From a virus, in IMG/VR virus record IMGVR_UViG_3300035182_000409, positions 1-47,276 of that record: DNA of 47,276 nt, one strand, 5' to 3'. The position numbers were made by a program, and so were the translations under genes. Shown one piece after another: positions 6,788 through 14,947 of the stretch (its first letter is position 1; each line of letters begins with the position of its first letter). Under the pieces are notes generated by a model. The model searched no databases and was not told the DNA's origin. It saw only the letters and a program-made list of their open reading frames with translations.

Positions 6788-7026
6788 ATATCGCCCATTA
6801 CCTGATTGGAGAAATCATGATGATTCAAGAACTTTGCAACGAACGCGGCACGGTAGTAACTCTGGTGGATGCAATCCAGGATACATCAATTGTTGACTTG
6901 GAGCGCCTGCGGGTTGCCATATGTAAGGAAGACATGCGGGAAGTAGGCCGACTGATGATATTATTTTATGAAGATTACACGTATAAAGTGTTCGGCGATG
7001 ACGTAGTTGAAGCGCTGAAGCGATAA
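6784..7026 (+). CDS. Small acidic protein of unknown function
   Basis: An 80-residue protein whose ATG overlaps the previous stop (ATGA), suggesting coupling. A second ATG at 6817 has a better ribosome site (TTGGAGA), so the true start may be there, giving 69 residues beginning MMIQELCN. No family recognised. Confidence 0.6.
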   Translation: MNIAHYLIGEIMMIQELCNERGTVVTLVDAIQDTSIVDLERLRVAICKEDMREVGRLMILFYEDYTYKVFGDDVVEALKR

Positions 7027-7102
7027 GTCTAACGTAGCTAAACTTCCATATCATTATTGAAACGTAGTACACTCTCGCACCTTCTAAAGAGACTTAGTAA
7101 CT

Positions 7103-8464
7103 ATGAAAATTCAACCTACCATGGCGCATCAAAAAATCAGTCTAAAACGTATGGCAAAGTCCAAGCTGATTTTCGATACCAGTGATCCAGGTACGGGTAA
7201 AACAAGAGTCCAGATTGATGACTTTGCCGCCCGTCGCCGCAAGAAAGGTGGCAAAGCGCTAATCATCGCGCCCAAGTCACTACTCGACAGTGCCTGGCGC
7301 GAAGACTTTCAAAAATTCGCACCCGACATGGCAGTCGTCTGTGCCTATGCAGAAAACCGCGAAAAAGCTTTCAACATGCCAGCCGACGCTTACATAACAA
7401 ATACTGATGCACTGGTGTGGTTAAGCAAACGACCCAATGGATTCTTCAAGGAGTTCGACACTTTGGTCGTAGATGAATCGACATCACTAAAACATAGAAC
7501 TAGCGCACGTAGTAAAGCTGCTGCCAAAATTGCCAAACACTTCACCTATCGTCGCCTGATGACAGGTACACCGACCAGTAACGGTATCGCAGACATCTGG
7601 CACCAAGTCTTTATCCTCGATCAGGGTGAACGCCTAGGCAAAAGTTTCTTCGGCTTCCGTGCGGCGGCCTGCACCCCCAAACAAGTTGGCCCAGCGGCTA
7701 ATATGGTAAAGTGGGTAGACCGACCAGGCATAGAAAGTATCGTCGGCGCCCTACTCAAAGATATCGTAATACGCCATCGCTTTGAAGATTGCGTGGACAT
7801 CCCAGCTAACCATCGTTATTCCGTGCCATACACTCTGACAAAATCTCACAGAAACAATTATGCAGAGATGGAAAAAGAGCAGTTACTCCTGCTTAAGAAT
7901 ACGGTTATCACGGCGATCAACGGGGGCGTGGTGTACACAAAGCTGCTGCAAATTGCATCCGGTGCAGTCTATGACGCCGAGGGTAACTACCAACTTCTCG
8001 ACACCGGACGATACGAGCTTGTTCTTGATCTAGTTGAGGCGCGACAACATTCCGTTGTATTTTTTAATTGGCAACACCAGCGCGATCTTCTTGCTGCTGA
8101 AGCCGACCGACGCGGACTCAACTTTGCCATTTATGACGGCGCCACCAAGAAAAACGAACGTGTCCAAATCGTCAAAGACTTCCAAGCAGGTCTTTACGAC
8201 GTTCTGTTTGCTCATCCGCAAAGCGCCGGCCACGGTCTGACATTAACCAAAGGCACAGCGACGATCTGGGCATCGCCTACGCCAAACCTTGAACACTTTG
8301 CTCAGGGATGGAAACGTGTGCACCGCATCGGTCAGACTGAGAAAACTGAAACGATCGTGGTGGTGGCTAAAGATACCGTAGATGAAAAGGTCTGGATGGT
8401 ACTGAATGAAAAAGACGGCAGAATGAGCGCTTTGCTCGACGAGCTGAGGATATTGACATCATGA
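7103..8464 (+). CDS. SNF2-type DNA helicase/ATPase
   Basis: A 453-residue superfamily 2 protein. Walker A is DPGTGKT (K33-T34); motif II is VVDESTSLKH (D124-E125); motif III is LMTGTPTSNG; motif V is AHPQSAGHGL and motif VI is QGWKRVHRIGQ (HRIGQ at 407-411), the SNF2 signature. Both RecA-like lobes are present and there is no extra domain, typical of compact phage SNF2 proteins. It probably acts in replication or recombination on double-stranded DNA. A gap of 76 bases before it contains no gene. It opens the replication block. Confidence 0.92.
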   Translation: MKIQPTMAHQKISLKRMAKSKLIFDTSDPGTGKTRVQIDDFAARRRKKGGKALIIAPKSLLDSAWREDFQKFAPDMAVVCAYAENREKAFNMPADAYITNTDALVWLSKRPNGFFKEFDTLVVDESTSLKHRTSARSKAAAKIAKHFTYRRLMTGTPTSNGIADIWHQVFILDQGERLGKSFFGFRAAACTPKQVGPAANMVKWVDRPGIESIVGALLKDIVIRHRFEDCVDIPANHRYSVPYTLTKSHRNNYAEMEKEQLLLLKNTVITAINGGVVYTKLLQIASGAVYDAEGNYQLLDTGRYELVLDLVEARQHSVVFFNWQHQRDLLAAEADRRGLNFAIYDGATKKNERVQIVKDFQAGLYDVLFAHPQSAGHGLTLTKGTATIWASPTPNLEHFAQGWKRVHRIGQTEKTETIVVVAKDTVDEKVWMVLNEKDGRMSALLDELRILTS

Positions 8465-8486
8465 AAATAAATACGCGGAGAACATA

Positions 8487-8642
8487 ATGGATAAACTTCT
8501 AGGCTGGGCAATGCTCGCAGCATGGTGCACAGCCGTTATTACTGATCTGATACACTCTCGCGCGCTCATGATTGGAATAGACATATTCATATTTCCGCTT
8601 GGTGTAATTCGCGGCCTGTTAATTTGGTTAGGGGTAATATGA
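8487..8642 (+). CDS. Small hydrophobic protein, likely membrane
   Basis: A 51-residue ORF with two hydrophobic stretches, LLGWAMLAAWCTAVI and FIFPLGVIRGLLIWLGVI, separated by a short polar segment with His and Arg. GCGGAG lies about 10 bases upstream of its ATG, and its stop overlaps the polymerase start (ATGA). That arrangement and the clean fit between two genes make it likely to be real. Probably a two-pass inner membrane protein; role unknown. Confidence 0.6.
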   Translation: MDKLLGWAMLAAWCTAVITDLIHSRALMIGIDIFIFPLGVIRGLLIWLGVI

Positions 8643-10576
8643 AACAGCACATCGTCTTCGACGTTGAAGCCATCGGCAAGAACAAACCAATCTTCCTGGT
8701 CTGCACCAAGATTGTAGAGACAGGTGAAACTGAAGCATTCTGGATGCACAAACGTGGACACATGAAGTCGCTGCATAAGCGTCTACTCAATCCGAATTAC
8801 ACCTGGGTTTCATTTAACGGTATTAACTTCGACGCCCCTCTACTCTGCGCTGCCGTACAAGGGGCCGACGCACTCTGGCTCAAGGAAACAGCCAGCCAAA
8901 TAATTGAGCAGGAAATGCGCGCATGGCAGACTTACAACGACTTCGGCATCGAGTTTATCGACTTCGACCATATTGACCTGATCGAAACTGCACCGGGTGT
9001 GATGATTTCACTTAAAACCTACGCTGGCCGCCTAGGCTACCGCACCATGGTAGATATGCCTTTTCCGCACAACGTAGACCTGAAGCCATCTCAGTACCAA
9101 GAGTGTGAGAACTACTGTATCAACGATTTGGGTGTAACTGAGGCTCTATTTAACGAACTCAAGCAGTCACTTAACCTACGAGTTGAGCTCGGCAAACAGC
9201 ACGGTATCGACTTACGTAGCAGAAGTGACGCTCAAGCAGCCGAACTTATTCTCAAACAAGAACTCGGTATCGGCAAGGTGCAAAAACACATACCTCAACT
9301 GGTAGGCTACCAAGCACCTGATATTATCCGTACCAAGAGCCCCGCGCTGCTGGACCTCATCAATAGGTTCGAGCAGACACACTTCAAGATTAACCCAAAA
9401 AATGGCTCACCCGAGCCAGCCGCATGGATGGAGGAGCCTTTCGTACTTGGCAAGGGCGTTTATCAAATCGGCATGGGTGGCTTGCATAGCACACATGACG
9501 TGCAATTTTACAAAAGAGCTAGTGAAGAACTGCTCATCAGTGACTTTGATGTAGCTTCGTACTATCCGAACATCATGATGAAGTGCAACCTGATTCCCCG
9601 CCTACCAGGTAATCTAGGCCAACGATTCCTTGATGTTTACGCTGACATTTATCATCAACGTATCGCAGCAAAAGCAGCAGGCAACAAAGCCGTCGCAGAC
9701 AGTCTTAAGATCGTTCTGAATGGGACATTCGGTAAGCTGGGCAGCATCTACTCGGTGTTTTATTCACCAGATGTGATGCTGGCCGTAACCATCACCGGGC
9801 AACTTAACCTGCTGTGTCTGATTGACCGCCTCGAACGCATACCTGGTGTAGAAGTTTATTCGGCCAATACAGACGGCATCACAGTAGGCTACACACCAGC
9901 TGCGCGCGACAAAGTGCTAAAGGTATTCAGCCAGAACATAAAATACACCGGCTTTGAATACGAGGAAACACCCTATAGTTGCATCGCCATGAAAGACGTT
10001 AACAACTACATTGCCATTACGACATCTGGCAAGGCGAAGCGCAAGGGGCTGTATGCCTCAAATGACCCGAAAAAGAACTCGCTATTTCTGATGAAAAATC
10101 CTGCTATGGAAGTCTGCGCTAATATGGCAGTCGACTACCTCACTAAAGGTTCATTCAACATCAAAGACTACACTGACATGAAAGATTTCGTGGCAATTCG
10201 TAACGTCAAAGGAGGAGGCATTCAGCACACACACACCGTTATGGTGGATGATTGGCTTGGTAAACCACGCGCCTGGTATCGACCGCAATGGGAGGACGGA
10301 CACGTTGAAAAAAGAGTCTCACGACCAAAGCCCGTGGAAGTCGGCATGGGTGGCACACCGTTTGGCCGCGTGGCGCGTTGGTACATGAGCACCAAGGAGC
10401 AGCCCCCTATCAGCTATGTAGGATCAGGAAATAAAGTACCAAAGACTGATGGCGCGCAGCTCTGCATGACGCTGCCAGATAAACTACCGGACGACTTGGA
10501 CTACGACTGGTACATTAAAGAAACAATTTCAATGCTGCAAGACATGGGAGTAAATTATGAAGAACGTAATGGTTGA
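8639..10576 (+). CDS. Family B-like DNA polymerase with 3'-5' exonuclease
   Basis: The phage replicative polymerase, 645 residues. Exonuclease motifs: FDVE (D8, E10), FNGINFD (N60, D65), and Y159-x3-D163. Polymerase motifs: A is D304-VASYYP, B is K357-IVLNGTFG, C is ANTDG with D412. The first Asp of the usual DTD is Asn410 here, a variant noted as a finding. ATG 8639 is chosen over an upstream TTG because AGGGG precedes it and it overlaps the previous stop. Length fits small phage family B enzymes; whether it is protein-primed is not visible. Confidence 0.9.
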   Translation: MKQHIVFDVEAIGKNKPIFLVCTKIVETGETEAFWMHKRGHMKSLHKRLLNPNYTWVSFNGINFDAPLLCAAVQGADALWLKETASQIIEQEMRAWQTYNDFGIEFIDFDHIDLIETAPGVMISLKTYAGRLGYRTMVDMPFPHNVDLKPSQYQECENYCINDLGVTEALFNELKQSLNLRVELGKQHGIDLRSRSDAQAAELILKQELGIGKVQKHIPQLVGYQAPDIIRTKSPALLDLINRFEQTHFKINPKNGSPEPAAWMEEPFVLGKGVYQIGMGGLHSTHDVQFYKRASEELLISDFDVASYYPNIMMKCNLIPRLPGNLGQRFLDVYADIYHQRIAAKAAGNKAVADSLKIVLNGTFGKLGSIYSVFYSPDVMLAVTITGQLNLLCLIDRLERIPGVEVYSANTDGITVGYTPAARDKVLKVFSQNIKYTGFEYEETPYSCIAMKDVNNYIAITTSGKAKRKGLYASNDPKKNSLFLMKNPAMEVCANMAVDYLTKGSFNIKDYTDMKDFVAIRNVKGGGIQHTHTVMVDDWLGKPRAWYRPQWEDGHVEKRVSRPKPVEVGMGGTPFGRVARWYMSTKEQPPISYVGSGNKVPKTDGAQLCMTLPDKLPDDLDYDWYIKETISMLQDMGVNYEERNG

Positions 10577-11066
10577 TTTAGAAACACTGGGTAATGGTAG
10601 TTTGGCTGCGATCATTTCTATCGGTGCTATTGAATTCGATGCAAAGACAGGCAAACTTGGCCGCGCGTTCTACACGACAGTTGATGCGCAGAGCAGTGTA
10701 GACGCCGGATTGGAAATCGACGCGAGCACTGTAATGTGGTGGATGAAACAATCCGTTGAAGCAAAAGCAGCTTTTAAGGACGGCGGTGAACCTCTCAAAG
10801 CAGCTCTTGAGGCATTTGCTAATTGGTATCCAAAAGACGCTCTATTCTGGGGCAACGGTGCGACCTTTGATAACGTAATTCTGTCCAACGCATACCGCTT
10901 AACAGGGATTAAGCGTCCCTGGAGTTACAAGGCGGATCGCTGCTACCGCACATTACGGAATTTGTACCCGAAAGTCACGCAAGACTCTGTAGGTATCGCC
11001 CACAACGCGCTCGACGACGCAACGTACCAAGCCTTACATGCAATTAAACTGCTTAACTCGCTATAG
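10557..11066 (+). CDS. DEDD-type 3'-5' exonuclease (Rv2179c-like)
   Basis: A 169-residue nuclease. Motif I is VMVDLETLG (D7, E9), motif II lies in NGATFDNVIL and motif III is HNALDDATYQA, the DEDDh pattern. The sequence M-x-DLETLGNG...SIGAIEF matches the Rv2179c-like group common in phages. It overlaps the polymerase end by 20 bases and has GGGAG upstream, so it is co-expressed. Since the polymerase has its own proofreading domain, this one may process other DNA or RNA ends. Confidence 0.88.
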   Translation: MKNVMVDLETLGNGSLAAIISIGAIEFDAKTGKLGRAFYTTVDAQSSVDAGLEIDASTVMWWMKQSVEAKAAFKDGGEPLKAALEAFANWYPKDALFWGNGATFDNVILSNAYRLTGIKRPWSYKADRCYRTLRNLYPKVTQDSVGIAHNALDDATYQALHAIKLLNSL

Positions 11067-11114
11067 TAATCTGTCAAATAACCTGATACAATTTGTCACA
11101 TTCAAGGAAACAAC

Positions 11115-11555
11115 ATGTCTACCTCTATCAAATCTGCCAAAATCAAACTTACGCCTGCCAAAGAGCCAACCCTAGGCAGCATGATCGACAACCTTAACGA
11201 TCTGCGCGAACAAAAGCGTGACCTAGCCGCCAAGATCAAAGTGATCGAAGCCGCCTTTGACACACTTCAAGCCCAGATCATCGAACGTCTGGACAAAGAA
11301 GAAACTCGTAAAGGTGAAGGCAAAAAAGCCAGTGCCAGTATTACCGAAGTCATTGTTGGTCAATTCGACCCAGATGATCCAGCCGCCCGTGACAAACTCC
11401 ACGCCTATATCAAGAAAACTGGATACTGGCAGCTGCTGGAAAATAGAATCTCTGCCACTGCGTTCCGTGAGATTCTGGAACTCAAGGGCAAAGTGCCGGG
11501 CTTGGTGCCGTTCACCAAGCGCAATCTGAACCTGCGGAGTATAGGTTCAGCGTAG
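11115..11555 (+). CDS. Conserved phage protein with coiled-coil N-terminus
   Basis: A 146-residue protein. Residues about 20-70 form a charged coiled coil (DLREQKRDLAAKIKVIEAAFDTL). The second half, DKLHAYIKKTGYWQLLENRI...FREILELKGKVPGL, is a block I associate with phage proteins encoded next to ssDNA-binding or recombination genes. Function not known. A 48-base gap upstream contains CTGATACAATT, which resembles a -10 but has no good partner. Confidence 0.7.
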   Translation: MSTSIKSAKIKLTPAKEPTLGSMIDNLNDLREQKRDLAAKIKVIEAAFDTLQAQIIERLDKEETRKGEGKKASASITEVIVGQFDPDDPAARDKLHAYIKKTGYWQLLENRISATAFREILELKGKVPGLVPFTKRNLNLRSIGSA

Positions 11556-11640
11556 GACGAAACTTACAAAGTTTAGTGGAATCGCCCGACGTACAAGTTC
11601 TCTAAGTTTCTAAGATAATCTAATGCTAGGAGTAATCAAA

Positions 11641-12408
11641 ATGGCAACTGCCAGAAAAAGCAACACCCAAGTCGCAACCGCGAAAGCAAATCTGCCCGCT
11701 GACATTAACGAACAGATGGCCGCTGAACTCGCCACTTTCCAGACACGTCTGCAGACCCATGGTGGCGACATGATCAAGACCAAGGACAAACTGTTCACGC
11801 TCCCTAATGGTGACAGCGCAGATGAGCTCAGTGTCATCATTGTCGACTTTATCAACAGGAACTCGTATTACGACAAGCCTTGGAATCCGAAAGTCCCTGT
11901 ACCGCCTAACTGCTTTGCTATTAGCGTGGAAGCTACCGGCATGATACCGAGTCCCAACAGTCCTGATAAGCAATGTGAAGACTGTGCTTCGTGCTGGGCC
12001 AACGCCTGGAATAGCGCACCTGCCGGCAGTGGCAAAGCCTGCAAGAATGAACGTATCCTCGCAGTCATGGCGCCTGATGGCGAAAGCGATTCACCGCTGA
12101 TGCTTCTGAACGTCACCCCGACGGCCCTGAAACGCTTCGACAACTACGTGGCAAGCGTAGCCCGCAGCTTTCAGCGCCCGCCGCGTGGTGTCATCACAAC
12201 CATCGCCTTCGATCCGAACCAGACCTATAGTTCGTTGGTCTTTGGGAATCCTATCCCCTGCAACCAAGCACAACTGGCTGCAGCATGGGCGCGGAAAGAA
12301 GAGGCTATGCATCGCCTGCAGCAAGAGCCGGACGTGTCCTCATTCGAGGTCGCAGCGCCGGTTAAGGCCAAGGGTAAAGGCCCTGTATCTGCGCGTAAGG
12401 CTGCGTGA
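11641..12408 (+). CDS. Putative ssDNA-binding-type replication protein with Cys cluster
   Basis: A 255-residue protein. The central part has C-E-D-C-A-S-C-W with a further Cys (ACKNE), likely a metal site, followed by a beta-rich part (LMLLNVTPTALKRFDNYV) and a basic Ala/Lys C-terminal tail. This type of protein is found in phages beside DNA polymerase and helicase genes and is often thought to bind ssDNA; that role is inference. ATG 11641 has TAGGAG upstream; an in-frame ATG at 11623 lacks one. Confidence 0.65.
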   Translation: MATARKSNTQVATAKANLPADINEQMAAELATFQTRLQTHGGDMIKTKDKLFTLPNGDSADELSVIIVDFINRNSYYDKPWNPKVPVPPNCFAISVEATGMIPSPNSPDKQCEDCASCWANAWNSAPAGSGKACKNERILAVMAPDGESDSPLMLLNVTPTALKRFDNYVASVARSFQRPPRGVITTIAFDPNQTYSSLVFGNPIPCNQAQLAAAWARKEEAMHRLQQEPDVSSFEVAAPVKAKGKGPVSARKAA

Positions 12409-12596
12409 ACACCTGGCTTATCAATGAAGCTTTATCCTCCGTCCGTCGGGCTCGGGAAGTCATCCCTCGTCTGACGGAAGCGGAGGTTCTTGCCGCCCTG
12501 AAACTTGAACTTGGGAGCCGACGTCGTAAGCACATGGTCTCCCAGTTACAAGCTCAAGCAACAAAACTGTATCAACAAACTTTAACCAAGGAGTAA
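12405..12596 (+). CDS. Small conserved phage protein, GTG start
   Basis: A 63-residue helical protein (RLTEAEVLAALKLELGSRRRKHM). GTG start overlaps the previous stop (GTGA), indicating translational coupling. Function unknown; basic and compact, perhaps nucleic-acid-linked. Confidence 0.65.
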   Translation: MNTWLINEALSSVRRAREVIPRLTEAEVLAALKLELGSRRRKHMVSQLQAQATKLYQQTLTKE

Positions 12597-12602
12597 CTGA
12601 AC

Positions 12603-12842
12603 ATGGCACGCACACAATCCGCAGTTCTGAGTAAAGAAGAAAAGAAAAACATGATCACAGGTCTGAAAGCCACTATCAAGGAGACTAAGGCTGCAGTAAA
12701 AATCAGCACAGCCAACAAGAAGGCTGCTGAAAAAGCTCACGCAGCAGCAATGAAACTGGCCGACAAAGACCTGAGTGCCGCTACCAAAGCTTTGGAAAGC
12801 TATGAGGCACAACTGGCAGCACTGACTGCACCAACAGCATAA
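12603..12842 (+). CDS. Ala/Lys-rich coiled-coil small protein
   Basis: A 79-residue protein made mostly of Ala, Lys, Glu and Thr, predicted to form one long helix (about residues 10-72). AAGGAG is upstream. It may dimerise as a coiled coil. No family recognised. Confidence 0.65.
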   Translation: MARTQSAVLSKEEKKNMITGLKATIKETKAAVKISTANKKAAEKAHAAAMKLADKDLSAATKALESYEAQLAALTAPTA

Positions 12843-12930
12843 AACGTAGAACTGTAACGGACAGATTGACTAATCTTGTCGCCGGAACCGTAACCGGCTC
12901 GCACAACTACAAGAAAGGATTTTCTCTGAA

Positions 12931-13176
12931 ATGACTAAAATCAAGACAGTCAATACCGAAGTTGGACCGGTCGACATGGTCAATAGTCCACCACATTACA
13001 CTACAGGTGACATCGAATGTATTGATGCGATCGCTGCGGCCCTCACCTCTGAAGAGTTTCGTGGCTACTGCAAAGGTAACGTCTTAAAATACACTTGGCG
13101 CGAACAACACAAAGAAGGCATAGAAGATTTACAAAAAGCCATGTGGTATCTCAATCGGCTCACGCATGGCAGCTAA
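12931..13176 (+). CDS. DUF3310 protein
   Basis: An 81-residue protein with the DUF3310 signature: VNSPPHYT near the start, IECIDAI, then F-x-GYCKGNVLKYTWR and a final DLQKAMWYLNRL. This family is very common beside phage replication and nucleotide genes; annotations as nucleotide kinase are not supported by any P-loop here. The preceding 88 bases hold a GCCGG/CCGGC inverted repeat (about 12881-12898). It overlaps the next gene by 11 bases. Confidence 0.88.
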   Translation: MTKIKTVNTEVGPVDMVNSPPHYTTGDIECIDAIAAALTSEEFRGYCKGNVLKYTWREQHKEGIEDLQKAMWYLNRLTHGS

Positions 13177-13555
13177 ACCAGAGACAAGTTTTATAGCAAG
13201 TGTACACAGACACCTTCCGCCATCACTATACCGATGCAAAATGAATAACCCCTTTACCGGAGGGGTTCCTGATGTATGGTACAGTGGTTTCAAAAATGAT
13301 TTATGGGTTGAATATAAGTATGTGCCTAAAAACCCTGTTAGAGGCACCGTAATATTCAATTTATCCGAACTACAAAAACATTGGTTGGAACAACGTCAGG
13401 AAGAAGGCCGTAATGTAGCAATCATTATTGGCTGCCCGGCAGGAGGTGTCTGTGTAACCCCACCCACTTATGAATTACTTGTAAGTGATTTTAACCGTCT
13501 ACTAAAATCTCGTGTCGATCTTGCGGGATGGATCAAAGACCAAGTTGGGGCTTAA
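13166..13555 (+). CDS. PD-(D/E)XK nuclease, VRR-NUC-like
   Basis: A 129-residue protein. GVPDVWYSGFKNDLWVEYKY contains D followed by E-x-K, the catalytic core of PD-(D/E)XK nucleases; the small size and the GVPD entry fit VRR-NUC or phage Holliday-junction-type enzymes. It probably processes branched DNA or debranches replication products before packaging. It overlaps the DUF3310 gene. Confidence 0.8.
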   Translation: MAAKPETSFIASVHRHLPPSLYRCKMNNPFTGGVPDVWYSGFKNDLWVEYKYVPKNPVRGTVIFNLSELQKHWLEQRQEEGRNVAIIIGCPAGGVCVTPPTYELLVSDFNRLLKSRVDLAGWIKDQVGA

Positions 13556-13557
13556 TT

Positions 13558-13683
13558 ATGATGCGCCACCTTATAAAGGCATCAAAAACAGTTAGCGTCA
13601 CATACCGCTTACTCTCAACATCGGTGCTACTCGTCGCACTTATAAAAACCATCGTGAGCAAAAAAGGAAACAAATCGACTTGA
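13558..13683 (+). CDS. Possible small membrane protein
   Basis: A 41-residue ORF two bases after the nuclease stop, with GGGG about 9 bases upstream. YRLLSTSVLLVALIKTIV could be one membrane helix flanked by Lys/Arg on both sides. Short length keeps confidence low. The 61 bases after it up to 13744 hold only a ribosome site (AGAGGAAAAG). Confidence 0.4.
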   Translation: MMRHLIKASKTVSVTYRLLSTSVLLVALIKTIVSKKGNKST

Positions 13684-13744
13684 TTATAGGTTGGAAAACT
13701 TCTTCATCAAATTGACGTAGTGGAACCACTACAGAGGAAAAGAA

Positions 13745-13918
13745 ATGACGCATTTTGCCGTAGTGAGCGGTACTCCTGCAGATGGCTTCAATCTCATTGG
13801 ACCTTTCCCACACGCTGCGCTGGCTACTGAGTGGGCGAATACCTGGGAAGAGGATATTGACTGGTGGGTTTTACCAATCATCGACCCTGCAAAACTTGAA
13901 AAGGAAAGAGCGTTATGA
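13745..13918 (+). CDS. Small protein with GPF...WWVLPI domain
   Basis: A 57-residue ORF with AGAGGAAA upstream and a stop overlapping the next start (ATGA). It consists of one small domain, SGTPADGFNLIGPF followed by W-x6-DIDWWVLPI, similar to the second half of the protein at 5008-5262. The match between two distant genes supports that both are real. Function unknown. Confidence 0.65.
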   Translation: MTHFAVVSGTPADGFNLIGPFPHAALATEWANTWEEDIDWWVLPIIDPAKLEKERAL

Positions 13919-14316
13919 GCCGTAGCATCGAACAACTTGCCCCATATAGGGTATGCGAACTTCTTGATAAATGCCAACCTGCCGCACTCGATATTCCAGA
14001 AATTGCTACCACCTTATGTGTGGCAAAAGCCAGTGTCGAAACCATCATCCGCAAACTCATGCGCGAAAAGACCATCTTTATGGCCGGCCCACGTAAACCT
14101 GATATCGGTAAAGAACGCTTCACCTATTCGAGCAAAGGTGACGCTGTAATGCGATTTATTGCTTACCGTAACCAGGTGGAAAAAGAAAAAGCCGCTGCGC
14201 ACAACGAAGCACAGGCCAGTGTGCCTACCACAGCGTACATTCAAGCAGCACTCAACGCCCACCCGCTGCATATGTGGCGAGGCACCTGCCAAGGGATAGC
14301 CGATGAACATCCTTAA
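13915..14316 (+). CDS. Putative HTH protein
   Basis: A 133-residue protein. Residues about 25-60 (LDIPEIATTLCVAKASVETIIRKLMREKTIF) fit a winged helix-turn-helix, then a wing (RFTYSSKGD). C-terminal part may be helical. Possibly a transcription regulator. It overlaps the dCMP deaminase start by 14 bases. Confidence 0.6.
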   Translation: MSRSIEQLAPYRVCELLDKCQPAALDIPEIATTLCVAKASVETIIRKLMREKTIFMAGPRKPDIGKERFTYSSKGDAVMRFIAYRNQVEKEKAAAHNEAQASVPTTAYIQAALNAHPLHMWRGTCQGIADEHP

Positions 14317-14731
14317 ATTCGTCCCGCTGGTGCAAGAACTGGCACTATTATCCAAAGACCCATCGACTAAGGTGGGCGCCGCTATCTTTGGCCCAGGCAT
14401 GGAGATCAGAGCTACTGGCTGGAACGGCTTCCCGCGCGGAGTGGTTGATACTGAGAAGAGATTGAATGACCGACCAACAAAGTATAAATTCGTCGTCCAC
14501 GCAGAAGCTAACGCAATTGCTAATGCCGCGCGTTCTGGAGTCGCCCTCGAAGGATGCACTCTACTTGTCACCGCGCTGCATCCATGCAACGACTGTGCCA
14601 AGCTGATCATTCAGTCTGGGATCAAAAAGGTGTACGCGCCACTACCGAACGACGATGAGCGCTGGGCTGATAATTTCGAAATAGCCGCCACGATGTTTCG
14701 AGAGAGTGACGTGTCTGTGGAGTTTTACTAA
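14303..14731 (+). CDS. dCMP deaminase
   Basis: A 142-residue zinc-dependent deoxycytidylate deaminase: HAE at 66-68 (zinc ligand and catalytic Glu) and PCNDC at 94-98 (two Cys ligands), with the usual N-terminal SKDPSTKVGA and WNGFPRG. It converts dCMP to dUMP, feeding thymidylate synthesis for phage DNA. No thymidylate synthase is visible in the window. It is the last gene of the + strand unit. Confidence 0.93.
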   Translation: MNILKFVPLVQELALLSKDPSTKVGAAIFGPGMEIRATGWNGFPRGVVDTEKRLNDRPTKYKFVVHAEANAIANAARSGVALEGCTLLVTALHPCNDCAKLIIQSGIKKVYAPLPNDDERWADNFEIAATMFRESDVSVEFY

Positions 14732-14830
14732 TTTCCGGCGTTGATTAACCGCAACTTTACAGGAGCGCAAGATCAGGAGGTTTGGACGCCAAGCCGGTGA
14801 CGGCTCGGAAAGACGAGCAACTAATTTTAG

Positions 14831-14867
14831 AAAAGAGACCCTAGCTACGCTCCGGGCCTCTTTCTTT
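14831..14867. terminator. Bidirectional terminator between converging operons
   Basis: Inverted repeat AAAAGAGACCC ... GGGCCTCTTTCTTTT (one mismatched pair). T-rich on the + side and A-rich on the left, so it can terminate both the + strand early unit (ending 14731) and the - strand late unit (ending 14948). The rest of the 216-base gap holds a smaller hairpin AGCCG-GTGA-CGGCT near 14790-14803 and no gene. Confidence 0.8.
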
Positions 14868-14947
14868 TGCAGCGCACACATACGCCAGCACTATTTAATT
14901 GCTGACATCTGGGGCACCTCCAACATAACACGGCGAATAGCCCCGAA

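Noticed and set aside
8461-8487. Eight-codon ORF after the helicase stop (ATGAAAATAAAT...)
   Set aside because: Too short, no ribosome site; only spacer before the small membrane protein.
14732-14830. Possible tRNA in the gap after the deaminase gene
   Set aside because: A hairpin (AGCCG/CGGCT) is present, but there is no cloverleaf, no T-loop GGTTCGA text and no CCA-compatible acceptor stem.
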